Source of the DNA: an uncultured Coriobacteriaceae bacterium
GTDB lineage: Bacteria > Actinomycetota > Coriobacteriia > Coriobacteriales > Atopobiaceae
DNA length: 64,000 bases
Reading direction: 5' to 3'
Assembly (NCBI GenBank): GCA_902790135.1
Contig: CADAQM010000025.1
Coordinates: 1 to 64,000 of the forward strand
Below the pieces are notes generated by a model, which did no database searches, was not told the origin of the DNA, and was given only the letters and a program-made list of their open reading frames with translations. This document shows, one piece after another, positions 1 to 10,290 of the stretch. The first letter of the stretch is position 1; every line of letters begins with the position of its first letter. The position numbers were made by a program, and so were the translations under genes.

Positions 1-1607
<1,607 letters not shown>

Positions 1608-1788
1608 TGTCGTTCCTTTCGTTAGAGACTCTGGGCGCTAGCCCCGGAGTTGGTTCCTTGTTTGTCAGAGGTATATGTTCCCAATGCGTTTGAATCGTAT
1701 ACATTATCTAAGTGCGTTTGCATGAGATTTTTTGCTTCTTCACATATAAGGCGTGTGCGGTCGCATCCGCAGGCCTAGCGTACCCACT

Positions 1789-1817
1789 TTGCGGGAAGCG
1801 TCATACTCCTATATATA
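1789..1817 (+). promoter_or_regulatory. Candidate sigma-70 promoter for the phosphoesterase gene
   Basis: TTGCGG, a 17-base spacer, then TATATA within a TATATATAAG run. A start site near 1824 would give a leader of about 20 bases carrying the GAAGGGAG ribosome site of the next gene. Read by eye only. Confidence 0.45.
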
Positions 1818-1844
1818 AGATGCACGCAACGAAGGGAGTCACCC

Positions 1845-2387
1845 ATGAAGCTGCTCATCGCATCGGACATCCATGGCGCCGCCGCCTGGTGCGCGCGCCT
1901 GATGGAGGCCATCGACAAACACCAGCCCGATCGCGTGGTGCTGCTGGGAGACCAGCTCTACCATGGCCCCCGCAACGACTTGCCGGAGGACTATGCCCCC
2001 AAGCAGGTCATTTCCATGCTCAATGGCATCGCGGACAAGGTGCTGGCCGTGCGCGGCAACTGCGAGGCCGAGGTCGACCAGATGGTGCTCGACTTCCCCT
2101 GCATGGCCGACTACGCCCTCATGGCCGATCCTGCCACCGGTCGCGACCTCTTCTTCACGCACGGGCACGTCTATGGGGCGGGCAAGCACAACAGCGTCGA
2201 CCGTCTGCCTGCACTGCGCGCCGGCGATGCGCTGGTGTACGGACACACGCACATCAAGGTCAACGAGGAAGGACCGCAGGGCATCTGGCTCTTCAATCCG
2301 GGCAGCGTGGGCATCCCCAAGGACGGGACGCACAGCTTTGGCCTGTATGAGGACGGCACCTTCACGCACGTCCTGCTCGAAGGCTAG
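1845..2387 (+). CDS. yfcE: YfcE/MJ0936-family metallophosphoesterase
   Basis: A 180-residue calcineurin-like phosphoesterase, the usual size for the YfcE family of small cytosolic phosphodiesterases. The metal-binding motifs appear in order: SDIHG (D8, H10), LLGDQLYHGPR, VRGNCE, FTHGH and YGHTH, followed by NPGSVGIPK, typical of YfcE. Physiological substrates in this family are uncertain; members act on phosphodiesters in vitro. The ATG follows GAAGGGAG at good spacing. The pentapeptide-repeat gene begins 11 bases after the stop, so the two are probably co-transcribed. A long antisense reading frame over this gene is a shadow. Confidence 0.9.
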   Translation: MKLLIASDIHGAAAWCARLMEAIDKHQPDRVVLLGDQLYHGPRNDLPEDYAPKQVISMLNGIADKVLAVRGNCEAEVDQMVLDFPCMADYALMADPATGRDLFFTHGHVYGAGKHNSVDRLPALRAGDALVYGHTHIKVNEEGPQGIWLFNPGSVGIPKDGTHSFGLYEDGTFTHVLLEG

Positions 2388-2398
2388 CGGGTGGATCC

Positions 2399-2998
2399 AT
2401 GACAACGCTTTGGGAGGCCATCGACGAGGGTGAGGGCGAGATCTGCGAGCAGTCCTTCTTTGGGGAGGACCTCTCCGCCGTCAGCCTGGGGCACGTTGAG
2501 TTCGAGGACTGCAGCTTCGAGGATTGCTCGTTTGCGGAGCTTCAGGCAGCGCGCATCAGCTTTGACCGTTGCACCTTTGCGAGCTGCGACTTCTCCAACG
2601 CGCGCATGGCCACCAGCTACTGGCGCGACTGCCAGTTTGACGGCTCGCGCCTGGTGGGCTGCGACCTTCACCACAGCTACTTTGTGCGCGACACCCTGCG
2701 CGACTGCGCCTGCGCCTACCTCAACCTGACCGAAAGCAAGCTCGAGCAGGTGCGCTTTAGCGGCTGCGACCTTCACGAGGCCTCCCTCGCCCAACTCAAG
2801 CTCAAGCGGGTGACGCTCGAGGGGTGCGACTTCACACGCGCAGAGGTCTATGGCACGCGGCTGCGCGGCATAGACCTCTCTACCTGCAATGTTCAGGCGC
2901 TGCGCGTGTCTGACACCTTCTTTGAGCTGCGCGACGCGCGTATCGGCATCGACCAGGCGCCTGACCTGGTGGGTCTGCTCGGCGTCAAGCTGGTATAG
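2399..2998 (+). CDS. Pentapeptide-repeat protein
   Basis: A 199-residue protein made almost entirely of A(D/N)LXX-type pentapeptides (for example FEDCSFEDCSFAELQAARIS), predicted to form a right-handed quadrilateral beta-helix. Cysteines are unusually frequent at repeat positions (CDFSNA, CDLHHS, CDLHEA, CDFTRA). Some relatives (Qnr, MfpA) mimic DNA and protect gyrase, but most have no known function, and nothing here assigns one. It follows yfcE closely and ends at a strong shared terminator. Confidence 0.88.
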   Translation: MTTLWEAIDEGEGEICEQSFFGEDLSAVSLGHVEFEDCSFEDCSFAELQAARISFDRCTFASCDFSNARMATSYWRDCQFDGSRLVGCDLHHSYFVRDTLRDCACAYLNLTESKLEQVRFSGCDLHEASLAQLKLKRVTLEGCDFTRAEVYGTRLRGIDLSTCNVQALRVSDTFFELRDARIGIDQAPDLVGLLGVKLV

Positions 2999-3002
2999 AA
3001 AG

Positions 3003-3030
3003 AGGGGCCGCAACCCATGCTGCGGCCCCT
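3003..3030. terminator. Bidirectional hairpin terminator
   Basis: Perfect 10-bp stem AGGGGCCGCA / TGCGGCCCCT with an 8-base loop, between the converging pentapeptide-repeat and OB-fold genes. No long U-tract on either side, but the position and stem strength fit a shared terminator. Confidence 0.7.
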
Positions 3031-3058
3031 CCCGTCGCGGACATGTCTCGCACTGGCT

Positions 3059-3604
3059 CTACTCGATGTAGTCCACATCCACGTAGTAGCCGAGGACCTC
3101 GCCCACGTCGGTCACGGTGCCACACACGACCAGCGTGTCACCAATCGACGACGAGGCGACCTTGTCGAGCGTGGCATCGTCGAGGATGCTGCAGTACACA
3201 CTGTCAAAGGAGTACTGGTCTCCGTTGTTGACATTGAAGTAGTTGCCGGACGAGTCGATGTTGTTGAGCACGCCTGTCAGCCTGATGTGAGCGTCCTGAT
3301 AGGTCTGCTTCGCCTTGAGCGGGTTGCTGTCAAGAGCTGCGGTCAGCTCGTCGACGGTCACGTCCACGTACTCAATCGGCTCCTCTTCCTCGGGCTCCGG
3401 CTCGGGTTCCTCGGCTTCGGACTCGGCCTCGCTAGCGGCCTCCTCCTCGGTCTCCTCCTGAGCCTGCTGCTCCACGGCCGCCTCGCTCTCAGAAGAGCTG
3501 GAGCTTGACGATTCCTTGCCGCCGCGACCGAAGATCGCGCCAATCAGCACAAGCGCCACCAGGGCGAGTGCGAGCTTCTTGATCAAATCGATGATCTTCT
3601 TCAT
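3059..3604 (-). CDS. Membrane-anchored OB-fold (tRNA_anti-like) protein
   Basis: A 181-residue protein in three parts. First is a basic N-terminus with one hydrophobic helix (LALALVALVLIGAIFG, residues 11-26) that could be an uncleaved anchor; no lipobox cysteine is seen. Next is a Ser/Glu/Pro-rich acidic linker (about 30-76). The C-terminal domain (about 78-181) contains IRLTGVLNNID and GDTLVVCGTVTDVG, typical of tRNA_anti-like OB folds. It is probably surface exposed, with unknown ligand. ATG follows TAGGAGGAACGC. It converges on the pentapeptide-repeat gene. Confidence 0.75.
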   Translation of the reverse strand: MKKIIDLIKKLALALVALVLIGAIFGRGGKESSSSSSSESEAAVEQQAQEETEEEAASEAESEAEEPEPEPEEEEPIEYVDVTVDELTAALDSNPLKAKQTYQDAHIRLTGVLNNIDSSGNYFNVNNGDQYSFDSVYCSILDDATLDKVASSSIGDTLVVCGTVTDVGEVLGYYVDVDYIE

Positions 3605-3716
3605 GCGTTCCTCCTAGATGAGCCAGTTTCCACAGCTAGTGAACAGTGGCTCGATGCTAGAAGAGGAACGCGAGAGCTTCCTCAGCTGTCAGTTGAGTTT
3701 TTGCGAGTGGCTTTGC

Positions 3717-4148
3717 CTAGAGACGACGCTCGCTGGCCACGCCAGTAAAGGTCTCCTCGCCGAGGTTCCACAGCAGGTCATCGCATGCGGAGATCTCCAT
3801 GCCGTGGTTGAGGCAGAAGGCGACGATGACGTCACGGCGATTGTGCGGAAGGAGTGCGGCCGAGCCACCTCGCTCCAGCAGCTCGCAGGCCTCAGTCTCG
3901 TTGAGGCGCATACCAAAGGCAAGCTGGATGAGCTTGTCGCGAGAAGGATGGCGCATGCCCGCCATGATCTGGTAGGCAAAGGTCTGGTTGAGGCGCGACC
4001 GACGCACAACGATGTTCTTCTTCATGCCGCGGCGAGCCAGCTCGTCGGTGATCCACTCGGAAAACGAGCGATCGTCGAGCTCTGCCGAAGCAAGCACGTC
4101 TTGCAGGGTGTCGCCAGCCCTCTGTACTATCTGCCATCTATCGCTCAA
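3717..4148 (-). CDS. HTH-domain regulatory protein (paralog of the gene upstream of the kinase)
   Basis: A 143-residue protein. I place the start at a TTG because an excellent AAGGAGG lies five bases before it; an upstream in-frame start has no such site. An Xre/Cro-like HTH is seen at about residues 43-93 (RRSRLNQTFAYQIMAGMRHPSR). The C-terminal part contains NRRDVIVAFCLNHG and CDDLLWNLGEE. The same architecture and motifs recur in the 148-residue protein immediately upstream of the kinase, so the two are paralogs flanking the kinase gene. Likely role: DNA-binding regulator or kinase partner; the target is unknown. Confidence 0.75.
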   Translation of the reverse strand: MSDRWQIVQRAGDTLQDVLASAELDDRSFSEWITDELARRGMKKNIVVRRSRLNQTFAYQIMAGMRHPSRDKLIQLAFGMRLNETEACELLERGGSAALLPHNRRDVIVAFCLNHGMEISACDDLLWNLGEETFTGVASERRL

Positions 4149-4316
4149 TGCAACCTCCTTGGATAGGAGTGATGATGGAGTGTTGACCACGGAGAATCAT
4201 TAGCTGTGTGCTAAATAACTGATATTCATATCCAATACATAAGTATGTGAGTCAGAAAGTTACAGATGTATCCCAATTGATTTAACCATGCTTACGACCT
4301 TGGCGTTTTCTGTCGT

Positions 4317-5507
4317 TTAGCCTTCGCGGAGATACGATACGAATATTCCTAAGGCCATCATTACCAAGAATATTATTAGACAATATATACAAATTCTTGC
4401 AATGAAGAGTCTCAGCGGGTGGGGCTCGGTCGCATAGGCCCCGCGCAGGCACACCGCCTTGTAGATCTCGAAGCACAGGTATGCGATGCCGGCATCCACA
4501 ACAACGGCCATGGTGTATTGCTCTGCATGCCAGATCGGGTCATTTGTCAGCCAGTAGGTCACAGAGGCGGCAAGCACGATCAAGAAGCCCACCACGAGCG
4601 CAATCCATGCCAGAGCCGCAAGAGCTCGCAGGTACAAGGGTGCTTCCATAAAGGAACGCGATGCCCTTCTGATCGGGGCTTGCGGATGCGCGGGCTGTGG
4701 CGCCGCCTCTGGCGCAGGCGCAGCAACGGGCTCGGGCAGCGGTACTCCCGTCAGCGCCTCCTGCACCGCCCGCGCAAGCTCGCCCGCGGTCTGATAGCGC
4801 GCGCTTGGCTCGAAAGCGGTTGCCTTCTGCACCACATCATAGAGCGCCTCTGGCACGATGCTCCGATCGGAGAGTGCCGTCTCGTACGCCTCCGTGTCGG
4901 GCTTCTCCCCCGTCAGCGCATACCCCAGCAGGCGTCCAAGCGCATACACGTCGGACCGAGCATCGGTCTGCATGAACCCGTACTGCTCTGGCGCAGCAAA
5001 ACCCCAGGTACCGAGCGTGGTGGTGTCGCGTCGTTGGCCCTGGCGCTTCTGGCGGGCAATCCCCAGGTCAACCAGGTGCGCCCCGTCCGAGGCCAGGATG
5101 ACGTTACTCGGCGTGATGTCGCGGTGCACCACGTCGCGCTCATGCAGGGCGGACACGGCGCGGCACACATCGACGAGCATTCCCACCGCACGCGACACCT
5201 CAAGCCTGCCCTCCTGCTCCACGACCTCGTTGACGGCTTCTCCCTCGACGTAGTCGTAGACCACGACCAGCTCGTCGGGCATGCGGTAGAGCTCCTCGAT
5301 GCGTGGCAGCAGGGGCTCGTCGACCTCCATGGCTACGGCCCATGCGGCCGCATTGGCCAAAGCCGCAGGAATGTGCTTGCGCACGAGCAGCCCGTCGCCA
5401 TTGAAGGTCACCAGCTCCGTGCGACCAGAAGCACCATCGCCCAGCATGCGCACGACGCGATAGGCGTCGTCACGCACCATGGAGCGCAGTGTCTGGTCGT
5501 CGTCCAT
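4317..5507 (-). CDS. Membrane-associated serine/threonine protein kinase
   Basis: A 396-residue Hanks-type kinase. Visible motifs: glycine loop LGDGASGRT (about 22-30), probable ATP lysine in LLVRKH (K44), catalytic loop HRDITPSNVIL, DLG in place of DFG, and GFAAPEQYG (the APE motif). A Pro/Ala-rich linker (about 255-285) joins the kinase to hydrophobic helices (about 295-320, 332-350, 370-392), so the kinase domain should face the cytosol. HRDIT replaces the more common HRDLK. It starts 2 bases after the stop of the upstream HTH gene, indicating translational coupling. No PASTA repeats are present, so this is not a PknB-type wall sensor. Confidence 0.88.
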   Translation of the reverse strand: MDDDQTLRSMVRDDAYRVVRMLGDGASGRTELVTFNGDGLLVRKHIPAALANAAAWAVAMEVDEPLLPRIEELYRMPDELVVVYDYVEGEAVNEVVEQEGRLEVSRAVGMLVDVCRAVSALHERDVVHRDITPSNVILASDGAHLVDLGIARQKRQGQRRDTTTLGTWGFAAPEQYGFMQTDARSDVYALGRLLGYALTGEKPDTEAYETALSDRSIVPEALYDVVQKATAFEPSARYQTAGELARAVQEALTGVPLPEPVAAPAPEAAPQPAHPQAPIRRASRSFMEAPLYLRALAALAWIALVVGFLIVLAASVTYWLTNDPIWHAEQYTMAVVVDAGIAYLCFEIYKAVCLRGAYATEPHPLRLFIARICIYCLIIFLVMMALGIFVSYLREG

Positions 5508-5509
5508 GC

Positions 5510-5956
5510 CTAGCCTTCCTTCGGCACGAGGGTGTCCTCACCCAGGCGATAGAGCTCGTCGTCACATTCGGGGAGCGTATAGCCCTGCTCGATGCAGAAG
5601 ATGATGATGGCGTCGCGGCGATTCTTGCACCACAGCTCGGACACTCCGGCATGTCGCAGGAGTCGCTGGGTCTCGCGCAGGGTGCAACCGATGCCCAGCG
5701 CGAGCTTGATGGCGTTGTCGCGCCCCACGTGACGCTCGCCGTTAAACACCTGGTAGACAAAGGTGGAGTTCACCGCGGAGGCACGCACCACATCCGCGCG
5801 CGTCATGTTGCGCGCGTCGATGAGGTCGAGCAGGTAGTCGGCGAGGGAGCGGTCGTCCGTTGTCGTCTGCGCGAGATAGGCCTCGGGCGTTGCGCTCGCC
5901 AGCAGGCGCTGCAACAGCTCCTCTGTCAACTCCTCGTGCTGTGCCTGCTGCGTCAT
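5510..5956 (-). CDS. HTH-domain regulatory protein coupled to the kinase
   Basis: A 148-residue protein with an HTH region (about 52-100; TRADVVRASAVNSTFVYQVFNGERH) followed by NRRDAIIIFCIEQG and CDDELYRLGED. These motifs align with the second HTH protein downstream of the kinase. The ATG has AAGGAGAAGCGC before it. The stop lies 2 bases before the kinase start, so the two are almost certainly one operon. I infer that the HTH protein is a substrate or partner of the kinase; nothing in the sequence proves it. Confidence 0.8.
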   Translation of the reverse strand: MTQQAQHEELTEELLQRLLASATPEAYLAQTTTDDRSLADYLLDLIDARNMTRADVVRASAVNSTFVYQVFNGERHVGRDNAIKLALGIGCTLRETQRLLRHAGVSELWCKNRRDAIIIFCIEQGYTLPECDDELYRLGEDTLVPKEG

Positions 5957-6003
5957 GCGCTTCTCCTTAGGCTCGGGTCAAACAACGTAAAGATTATCGC
6001 AAA

Positions 6004-6038
6004 CGCCGGACAACTTGTTCGCAACAAGCTGTCCGGCG
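6004..6038 (-). terminator. Strong terminator hairpin after iorAB
   Basis: A 16-bp stem with one mismatch (CGCCGGACAACTTGTT against AACAAGCTGTCCGGCG) and a 3-base loop, 28 bases beyond the iorB stop. On the reverse strand it is followed by TTTGCG, a weak U-tract. Confidence 0.75.
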
Positions 6039-6066
6039 ACACGATTCGGGTCTATGTGTGCGGTAC

Positions 6067-6702
6067 CTAGGCGCTGACAGCCTCGCGGCCGCGGGCGAAG
6101 GCCTTGAGGTTGGCCTCGACGGTCTTGGGCGGAACGCGACGGCGAATGGCATCCTCCCACTCCGACACCTCGAAGGGCAGGGCCGTGGAGAGGGCGCCGA
6201 CCAGCACCACGTTGGTGGAGCGGGGGCTGCCCACCTCGCGCGCGATGCCGCCAGCGTCAATCACGCGTGCGCCGATCTTCTCGAGCTGCTCGTGAACGCC
6301 CTCGGGCATCTTGAAGGCACCGATGTTGACCGGCACCGGCGTGATCTGCTCGTCGTTGACAAAGAGGCTGCCGCCCTCGCGCACAAACTGCTGCGCACGC
6401 AGCGCCTCGATGGCCTCGAAAGCCACCACGATGTCGGCGCAGCCGGAGTCGGCGATCATGGACTGCACCTGCTCGCCCACGCGCACGATGGTGGAGACCG
6501 AGCCGCCACGCTGGCTCATGCCGTGGATCTCGGAGACCTTGACGTCCAGACCCGCGTCGGCAGCCACCATGGCAAGCAGCTGACCTGCAAGAATGGTGCC
6601 CTGGCCACCAACGCCCACCAGAAGGATGGTCTTGGTGCCGTCGAGGGTCACGCGCGCGCCGCCCTCGGCGACGCCATAGTTGGTAGAGGTGTCATGCGGC
6701 AT
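6067..6702 (-). CDS. iorB: Indolepyruvate:ferredoxin oxidoreductase, beta subunit
   Basis: A 211-residue subunit of the oxygen-sensitive enzyme that oxidatively decarboxylates aryl pyruvates (from aromatic amino acids) to aryl-acetyl-CoA with ferredoxin as acceptor. The gamma-type domain is recognised by LVGVGGQGTILAGQLLA near the N-terminus and SEIHGMSQRGGSVSTIVR, both diagnostic. I choose the ATG two bases after the iorA stop, preceded by AGGAGG inside the end of iorA; a longer upstream frame overlaps iorA and is a shadow. The gene is co-transcribed with iorA and followed by a strong hairpin. Confidence 0.93.
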   Translation of the reverse strand: MPHDTSTNYGVAEGGARVTLDGTKTILLVGVGGQGTILAGQLLAMVAADAGLDVKVSEIHGMSQRGGSVSTIVRVGEQVQSMIADSGCADIVVAFEAIEALRAQQFVREGGSLFVNDEQITPVPVNIGAFKMPEGVHEQLEKIGARVIDAGGIAREVGSPRSTNVVLVGALSTALPFEVSEWEDAIRRRVPPKTVEANLKAFARGREAVSA

Positions 6703-6704
6703 GG

Positions 6705-8474
6705 CTAGTCCTCCTGAATGCAGCCGAAGGGGCAGGACTGTGCGCACTGGCCGCAGCCGATGCACTGGTTGGGGTCGATCACGGCGTGGCCGGTCTCGTC
6801 GCGGCCGAGAGCCGGGCAGCCGATCTGGATGCAACGGCCGCAGCGACGGCAGTCGCGGATGGTCGGCATGGGCTTGCGGCTGCGGTCGATCAGGCGGCAC
6901 GGTGCCTTGAAGATGATGACCGAGAGCATGTCGGTGTGGCTGGTGGCCTCCTTGAGGGCACGGCGGATCTCGGCGGCGTTCTGCGCGTCGACGACCTCGA
7001 TCTCGTCCACGCCGATGGCCTCGCAGAGCTTGACCAGGTCAAGCTGCTTGCCAGCGGGCACGTCGAGCGGGTTGACGCGGTTTGCCTGATCGGTGAGGGT
7101 CACGCCGTTGACGGGGTTGCCCTGGGTGCCGGTCATGGCCGTGGTGCGGTTGTCCAGAATGCAGAGCGTGCCCTTGCCGCCGTTGTAGACGGTGCCCAGC
7201 AGGCTCGTGATGCCGGAATGCGCGAAGGTGGAGTCGCCGATAACGCCGACAACGGGGCGGCCAGTGCGCTCGGGGGCGCCAGCGAGCTCCATGCCGTGAG
7301 CCATCGAGAGCGAGGCACCCATGTCGATGACGGAGTCGACGGAGCGGAAGGGCGCCACAGCACCAAGGGTGTAGCAGCCGATGTCGCCGGTCACGATGGC
7401 CTTGATGCGGCGCAGCTCCACGTACACCAGGCGGTGCGGGCAGCCAGCGCAGAACGCGGGCGGACGCGGGGGCAGACCCTCGGCGGCAGCGAGGTGCGCG
7501 GGCTCAGCCACGCCAAAGGCGGCGCGGATGTGGGCCGGAGTGATCTCGCCGGAGCGTGGCAGGCGACCTGCGGGCGGCTCGGCGACATCGATGCCCATGG
7601 CGCGGACGCGCGTCTCCAGGTAGGGGTTGGCCTCCTCGACCACGTAGACCTTGTCGCACAGCGAGGCAAACGCCGCGAGCTTCTTGGGCGGCAGCGGCCA
7701 GGTGACGCCCAGCTTGAACACGGAGGCATCGGGCATGGCCTCGCGCACGTGCACGTAGAGAGCGCCAGCGCAGATGATGCCCACCTTGGTGTCGTGCATC
7801 TCCACGCGGTTGAGCGGGGTCTCCTCTGCCCAGGCCACCAGCTCGTCCTCGCGGTCGTTGCAGACCAGCGTGCGACGTACGGCGTTGGCGGGCATCATGA
7901 CGAACTTCTCGGGACGACTCTCGTAGGGGCGCGGGTCGATGGCAGTGCGGTCGCCGACCACGTTGACCAGCGTCTTTGTGTGAGCGATGCGCATGGTCTC
8001 GTGCAGCATGACCACGGTGTCAAACTGCTCGGAGATGTCGAAGGCCTGCTGGGTCATCTCGTAGGCCTCTTGGCTGTCGGACGGATCCAGGCAGGGAATG
8101 CGCCCGAAGGCGGCGTAGTGGCGGCTGTCCTGCTCGTTCTGCGAGCTGTAGCAGCTGGGATCGTCCGCGGCGAGCAGCACCAGGCCGGCGTTGACACCGG
8201 TATTGGCAGCGCTCATAAAGGGGTCGGCGGCCACGTTGACGCCCACGTGCTTCATGGTGACGAGCGTGCGCACGCCACCCATGGCGGCGCCCAGGCCCAC
8301 CTCGAAGGCGACCTTCTCGTTGGGAGCCCACTCGCAGTACACGTCGGGCTTGCGCACGAGGTTCTCGAGCGTCTCGGTTGACGGAGTGCCCGGATAGGCA
8401 GCTCCCACGGCAACGCCAGCCTCCCACGCCCCCTGCGCGATGGCCTCGTTGCCCGATAGCAGTTGTTTGCTCAT
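6705..8474 (-). CDS. iorA: Indolepyruvate:ferredoxin oxidoreductase, alpha subunit
   Basis: A 589-residue, thiamine-diphosphate-dependent catalytic subunit. In order: pyruvate-oxidoreductase N-domain (AYPGTPSTETLE), TPP-binding core (GDIGCYTLGA and GDSTFAHSGITSLLG), and a C-terminal pair of [4Fe-4S] clusters with CRRCGRCIQIGCPAL and CIGCGQCAQSCPFGC. The ATG of MSKQLLSGNEAIAQG follows GGAGAGGA; upstream in-frame codons would add 36 residues not seen in the family. It forms a tight operon with iorB. The enzyme is typical of anaerobes fermenting amino acids. Confidence 0.95.
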   Translation of the reverse strand: MSKQLLSGNEAIAQGAWEAGVAVGAAYPGTPSTETLENLVRKPDVYCEWAPNEKVAFEVGLGAAMGGVRTLVTMKHVGVNVAADPFMSAANTGVNAGLVLLAADDPSCYSSQNEQDSRHYAAFGRIPCLDPSDSQEAYEMTQQAFDISEQFDTVVMLHETMRIAHTKTLVNVVGDRTAIDPRPYESRPEKFVMMPANAVRRTLVCNDREDELVAWAEETPLNRVEMHDTKVGIICAGALYVHVREAMPDASVFKLGVTWPLPPKKLAAFASLCDKVYVVEEANPYLETRVRAMGIDVAEPPAGRLPRSGEITPAHIRAAFGVAEPAHLAAAEGLPPRPPAFCAGCPHRLVYVELRRIKAIVTGDIGCYTLGAVAPFRSVDSVIDMGASLSMAHGMELAGAPERTGRPVVGVIGDSTFAHSGITSLLGTVYNGGKGTLCILDNRTTAMTGTQGNPVNGVTLTDQANRVNPLDVPAGKQLDLVKLCEAIGVDEIEVVDAQNAAEIRRALKEATSHTDMLSVIIFKAPCRLIDRSRKPMPTIRDCRRCGRCIQIGCPALGRDETGHAVIDPNQCIGCGQCAQSCPFGCIQED

Positions 8475-8507
8475 AGGGTAGTCCTCTCCAACAGCGAAAC
8501 TCGAACC

Positions 8508-8513
8508 AGTATA
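8508..8513 (-). promoter_or_regulatory. Candidate -10 element for iorAB
   Basis: TATACT on the reverse strand, placing a start near 8501 and giving a leader of about 27 bases before the iorA ATG. No convincing -35 is seen. Confidence 0.35.
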
Positions 8514-8697
8514 GTCGCGCCATGCGACAAGTGTGTTTCGCAGACTCAAGAAGCAGCTACTCTGAACTTTGTCGAAGCCCACCTGCTCACAGGTACAGTC
8601 TTATGTCCGCTATCAGCTAGATTCAGAAAACAGCCGTGAAAACAATCACGGAAACCTTTGCTTCTTGATCGCGCGCTCGGGGTCAATGGTAAGACTC

Positions 8698-10187
8698 ATC
8701 TTCTGAGCCTTCCAATTCCCCAGTTGGTACAATCACCGCCACCGACGACGACCGCGCAACCGTTGTCTTCTGAGCCTTCCAATTCCCCAGTTGGTACAAT
8801 GGAGCGCGCGGTCATGGCCAAGTTCCAGAAGTCTTCTGAGCCTTCCAATTCCCCAGTTGGTACAATCTCGTGATGACGAAGGCCATGGACTACGTCGTCT
8901 TCTGAGCCTTCCAATTCCCCAGTTGGTACAATACGTATGAGATCATCGGCACGCCTGAGAAGACTTCTGAGCCTTCCAATTCCCCAGTTGGTACAATCTA
9001 TGACGAGTTGCGCCGACGTGCCACAGGGTCTTCTGAGCCTTCCAATTCCCCAGTTGGTACAATCACCGTGCAGGGCATCTTCAACCGCGTGAAGTCTTCT
9101 GAGCCTTCCAATTCCCCAGTTGGTACAATACGACGGAACTCGTTGGAGAACAGCTCGATGTCTTCTGAGCCTTCCAATTCCCCAGTTGGTACAATTTGGA
9201 GTCTGTGCTTGCAGGTTCCCACATGGTCTTCTGAGCCTTCCAATTCCCCAGTTGGTACAATTGCCAAGATCGTGAGCTGCAACATGGTTATGTCTTCTGA
9301 GCCTTCCAATTCCCCAGTTGGTACAATATCACCGAGGGCCTTTCCGCTGACGTTCCGGTCTTCTGAGCCTTCCAATTCCCCAGTTGGTACAATCCTCGAC
9401 CAAGGCTGGCACCGTGACCATCCCCGTCTTCTGAGCCTTCCAATTCCCCAGTTGGTACAATTGAGGCCGCGCTGCCGGTTGAGTACGAGAAGTCTTCTGA
9501 GCCTTCCAATTCCCCAGTTGGTACAATGCCGAACGCGTCGGCGAACTGCGAGACGTAGTCTTCTGAGCCTTCCAATTCCCCAGTTGGTACAATGTTGCGG
9601 CGTCGCTTGCGTGCTACCTGTTAGTCTTCTGAGCCTTCCAATTCCCCAGTTGGTACAATGTGGGACGCGGCCCACACCAACAGGCTCGTGTCTTCTGAGC
9701 CTTCCAATTCCCCAGTTGGCACAATGCGGCTGCGCGAGCGCGCCGACGAGGACTAGTCTTCTGAGCCTTCCAATTCCCCAGTTGGTACAATGACACGTGG
9801 GAGTGCGTCTGCGACCAAGCTGTCTTCTGAGCCTTCCAATTCCCCAGTTGGTACAATCTCGCGGGGGACGGCCCCTACGTCCAGCACGTCTTCTGAGCCT
9901 TCCAATTCCCCAGTTGGTACAATTGTGCTCGTGCGTACCGCTTTGCAGGGTTGGTCTTCTGAGCCTTCCAATTCCCCAGTTGGTACAATTTGCGGCCGAG
10001 GGCATCTCCGCTCGCGTGGGTCTTCTGAGCCTTCCAATTCCCCAGTTGGTACAATCGGAACTAAGTCCAGCCGATAACCGCATATGTCTTCTGAGCCTTC
10101 CAATTCCCCAGTTGGTACAATTGCCATGACGGTGGTTTCCGTCACGTTGGTGTCTTCTGAGCCTTCCAATTCCCCAGTTGGTACAAT
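8698..10187 (+). CRISPR. Type II-C CRISPR array, 23 repeats and 22 spacers
   Basis: The repeat is 36 bases, beginning GTCTTCTGAGCCTTCC and ending CCCAGTTGGTACAAT, with an almost invariant 66-base period. I counted 23 repeats. Most spacers are 30 bases; the exceptions are the first (31), fourth (29) and twelfth (32). Variant repeats: the first has A at position 1, the fifth has A for T at position 2, and the sixteenth reads TTGGCACAAT. By analogy with Neisseria and Campylobacter II-C repeats, the crRNA strand is the forward strand, with the guide followed by the GTCTTCTGAG end of the next repeat. Each repeat ends in an extended -10 (TGGTACAAT), suggesting a promoter per spacer. The spacers are GC-rich and all differ; their targets cannot be named here. 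Peptide repeats predicted across the array are not genes. Confidence 0.99.
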
Positions 10188-10240
10188 GCCTCGCCCGATA
10201 AACCTCCCTTGAACAGGGGTTTATCGGGCGAGGCATTGTA
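10182..10240. repeat. Perfect 23-bp palindrome at the cas-proximal end of the array
   Basis: The left arm starts with the TACAAT of the last repeat and runs through GCCTCGCCCGATAAACC. The right arm (10218-10240) is its exact reverse complement and ends ATTGTA, with a 13-base loop. It therefore copies the repeat's -10 hexamer in inverted orientation. Followed by an A-run, not a T-run, so it is not a classical terminator for forward transcription. Its role is unknown; possibilities are an array boundary or an RNA hairpin that stops the last internal promoter from reading into cas1. Confidence 0.8.
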
Positions 10241-10290
10241 GAAAAAAGCGTAGGATCATACTGAGCCACGTCAAAGAGGGTGTTTTGGCG

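Noticed and set aside
1608..1740. CIRCE or HAIR element controlling dnaK
   Set aside because: No TTAGCACTC-N9-GAGTGCTAA or CTTGAGT-N7-ACTCAAG pattern found.
10182..10240. Terminator for the CRISPR array
   Set aside because: Not kept as a terminator call: there is an A-run, not a T-run, after the stem on the forward strand.
8998..10269. Long frames with repeated TNWGIGRLRR, VPTGELEGSED or QLGNWKAQKT peptides
   Set aside because: These are translations of the CRISPR repeats, not proteins.
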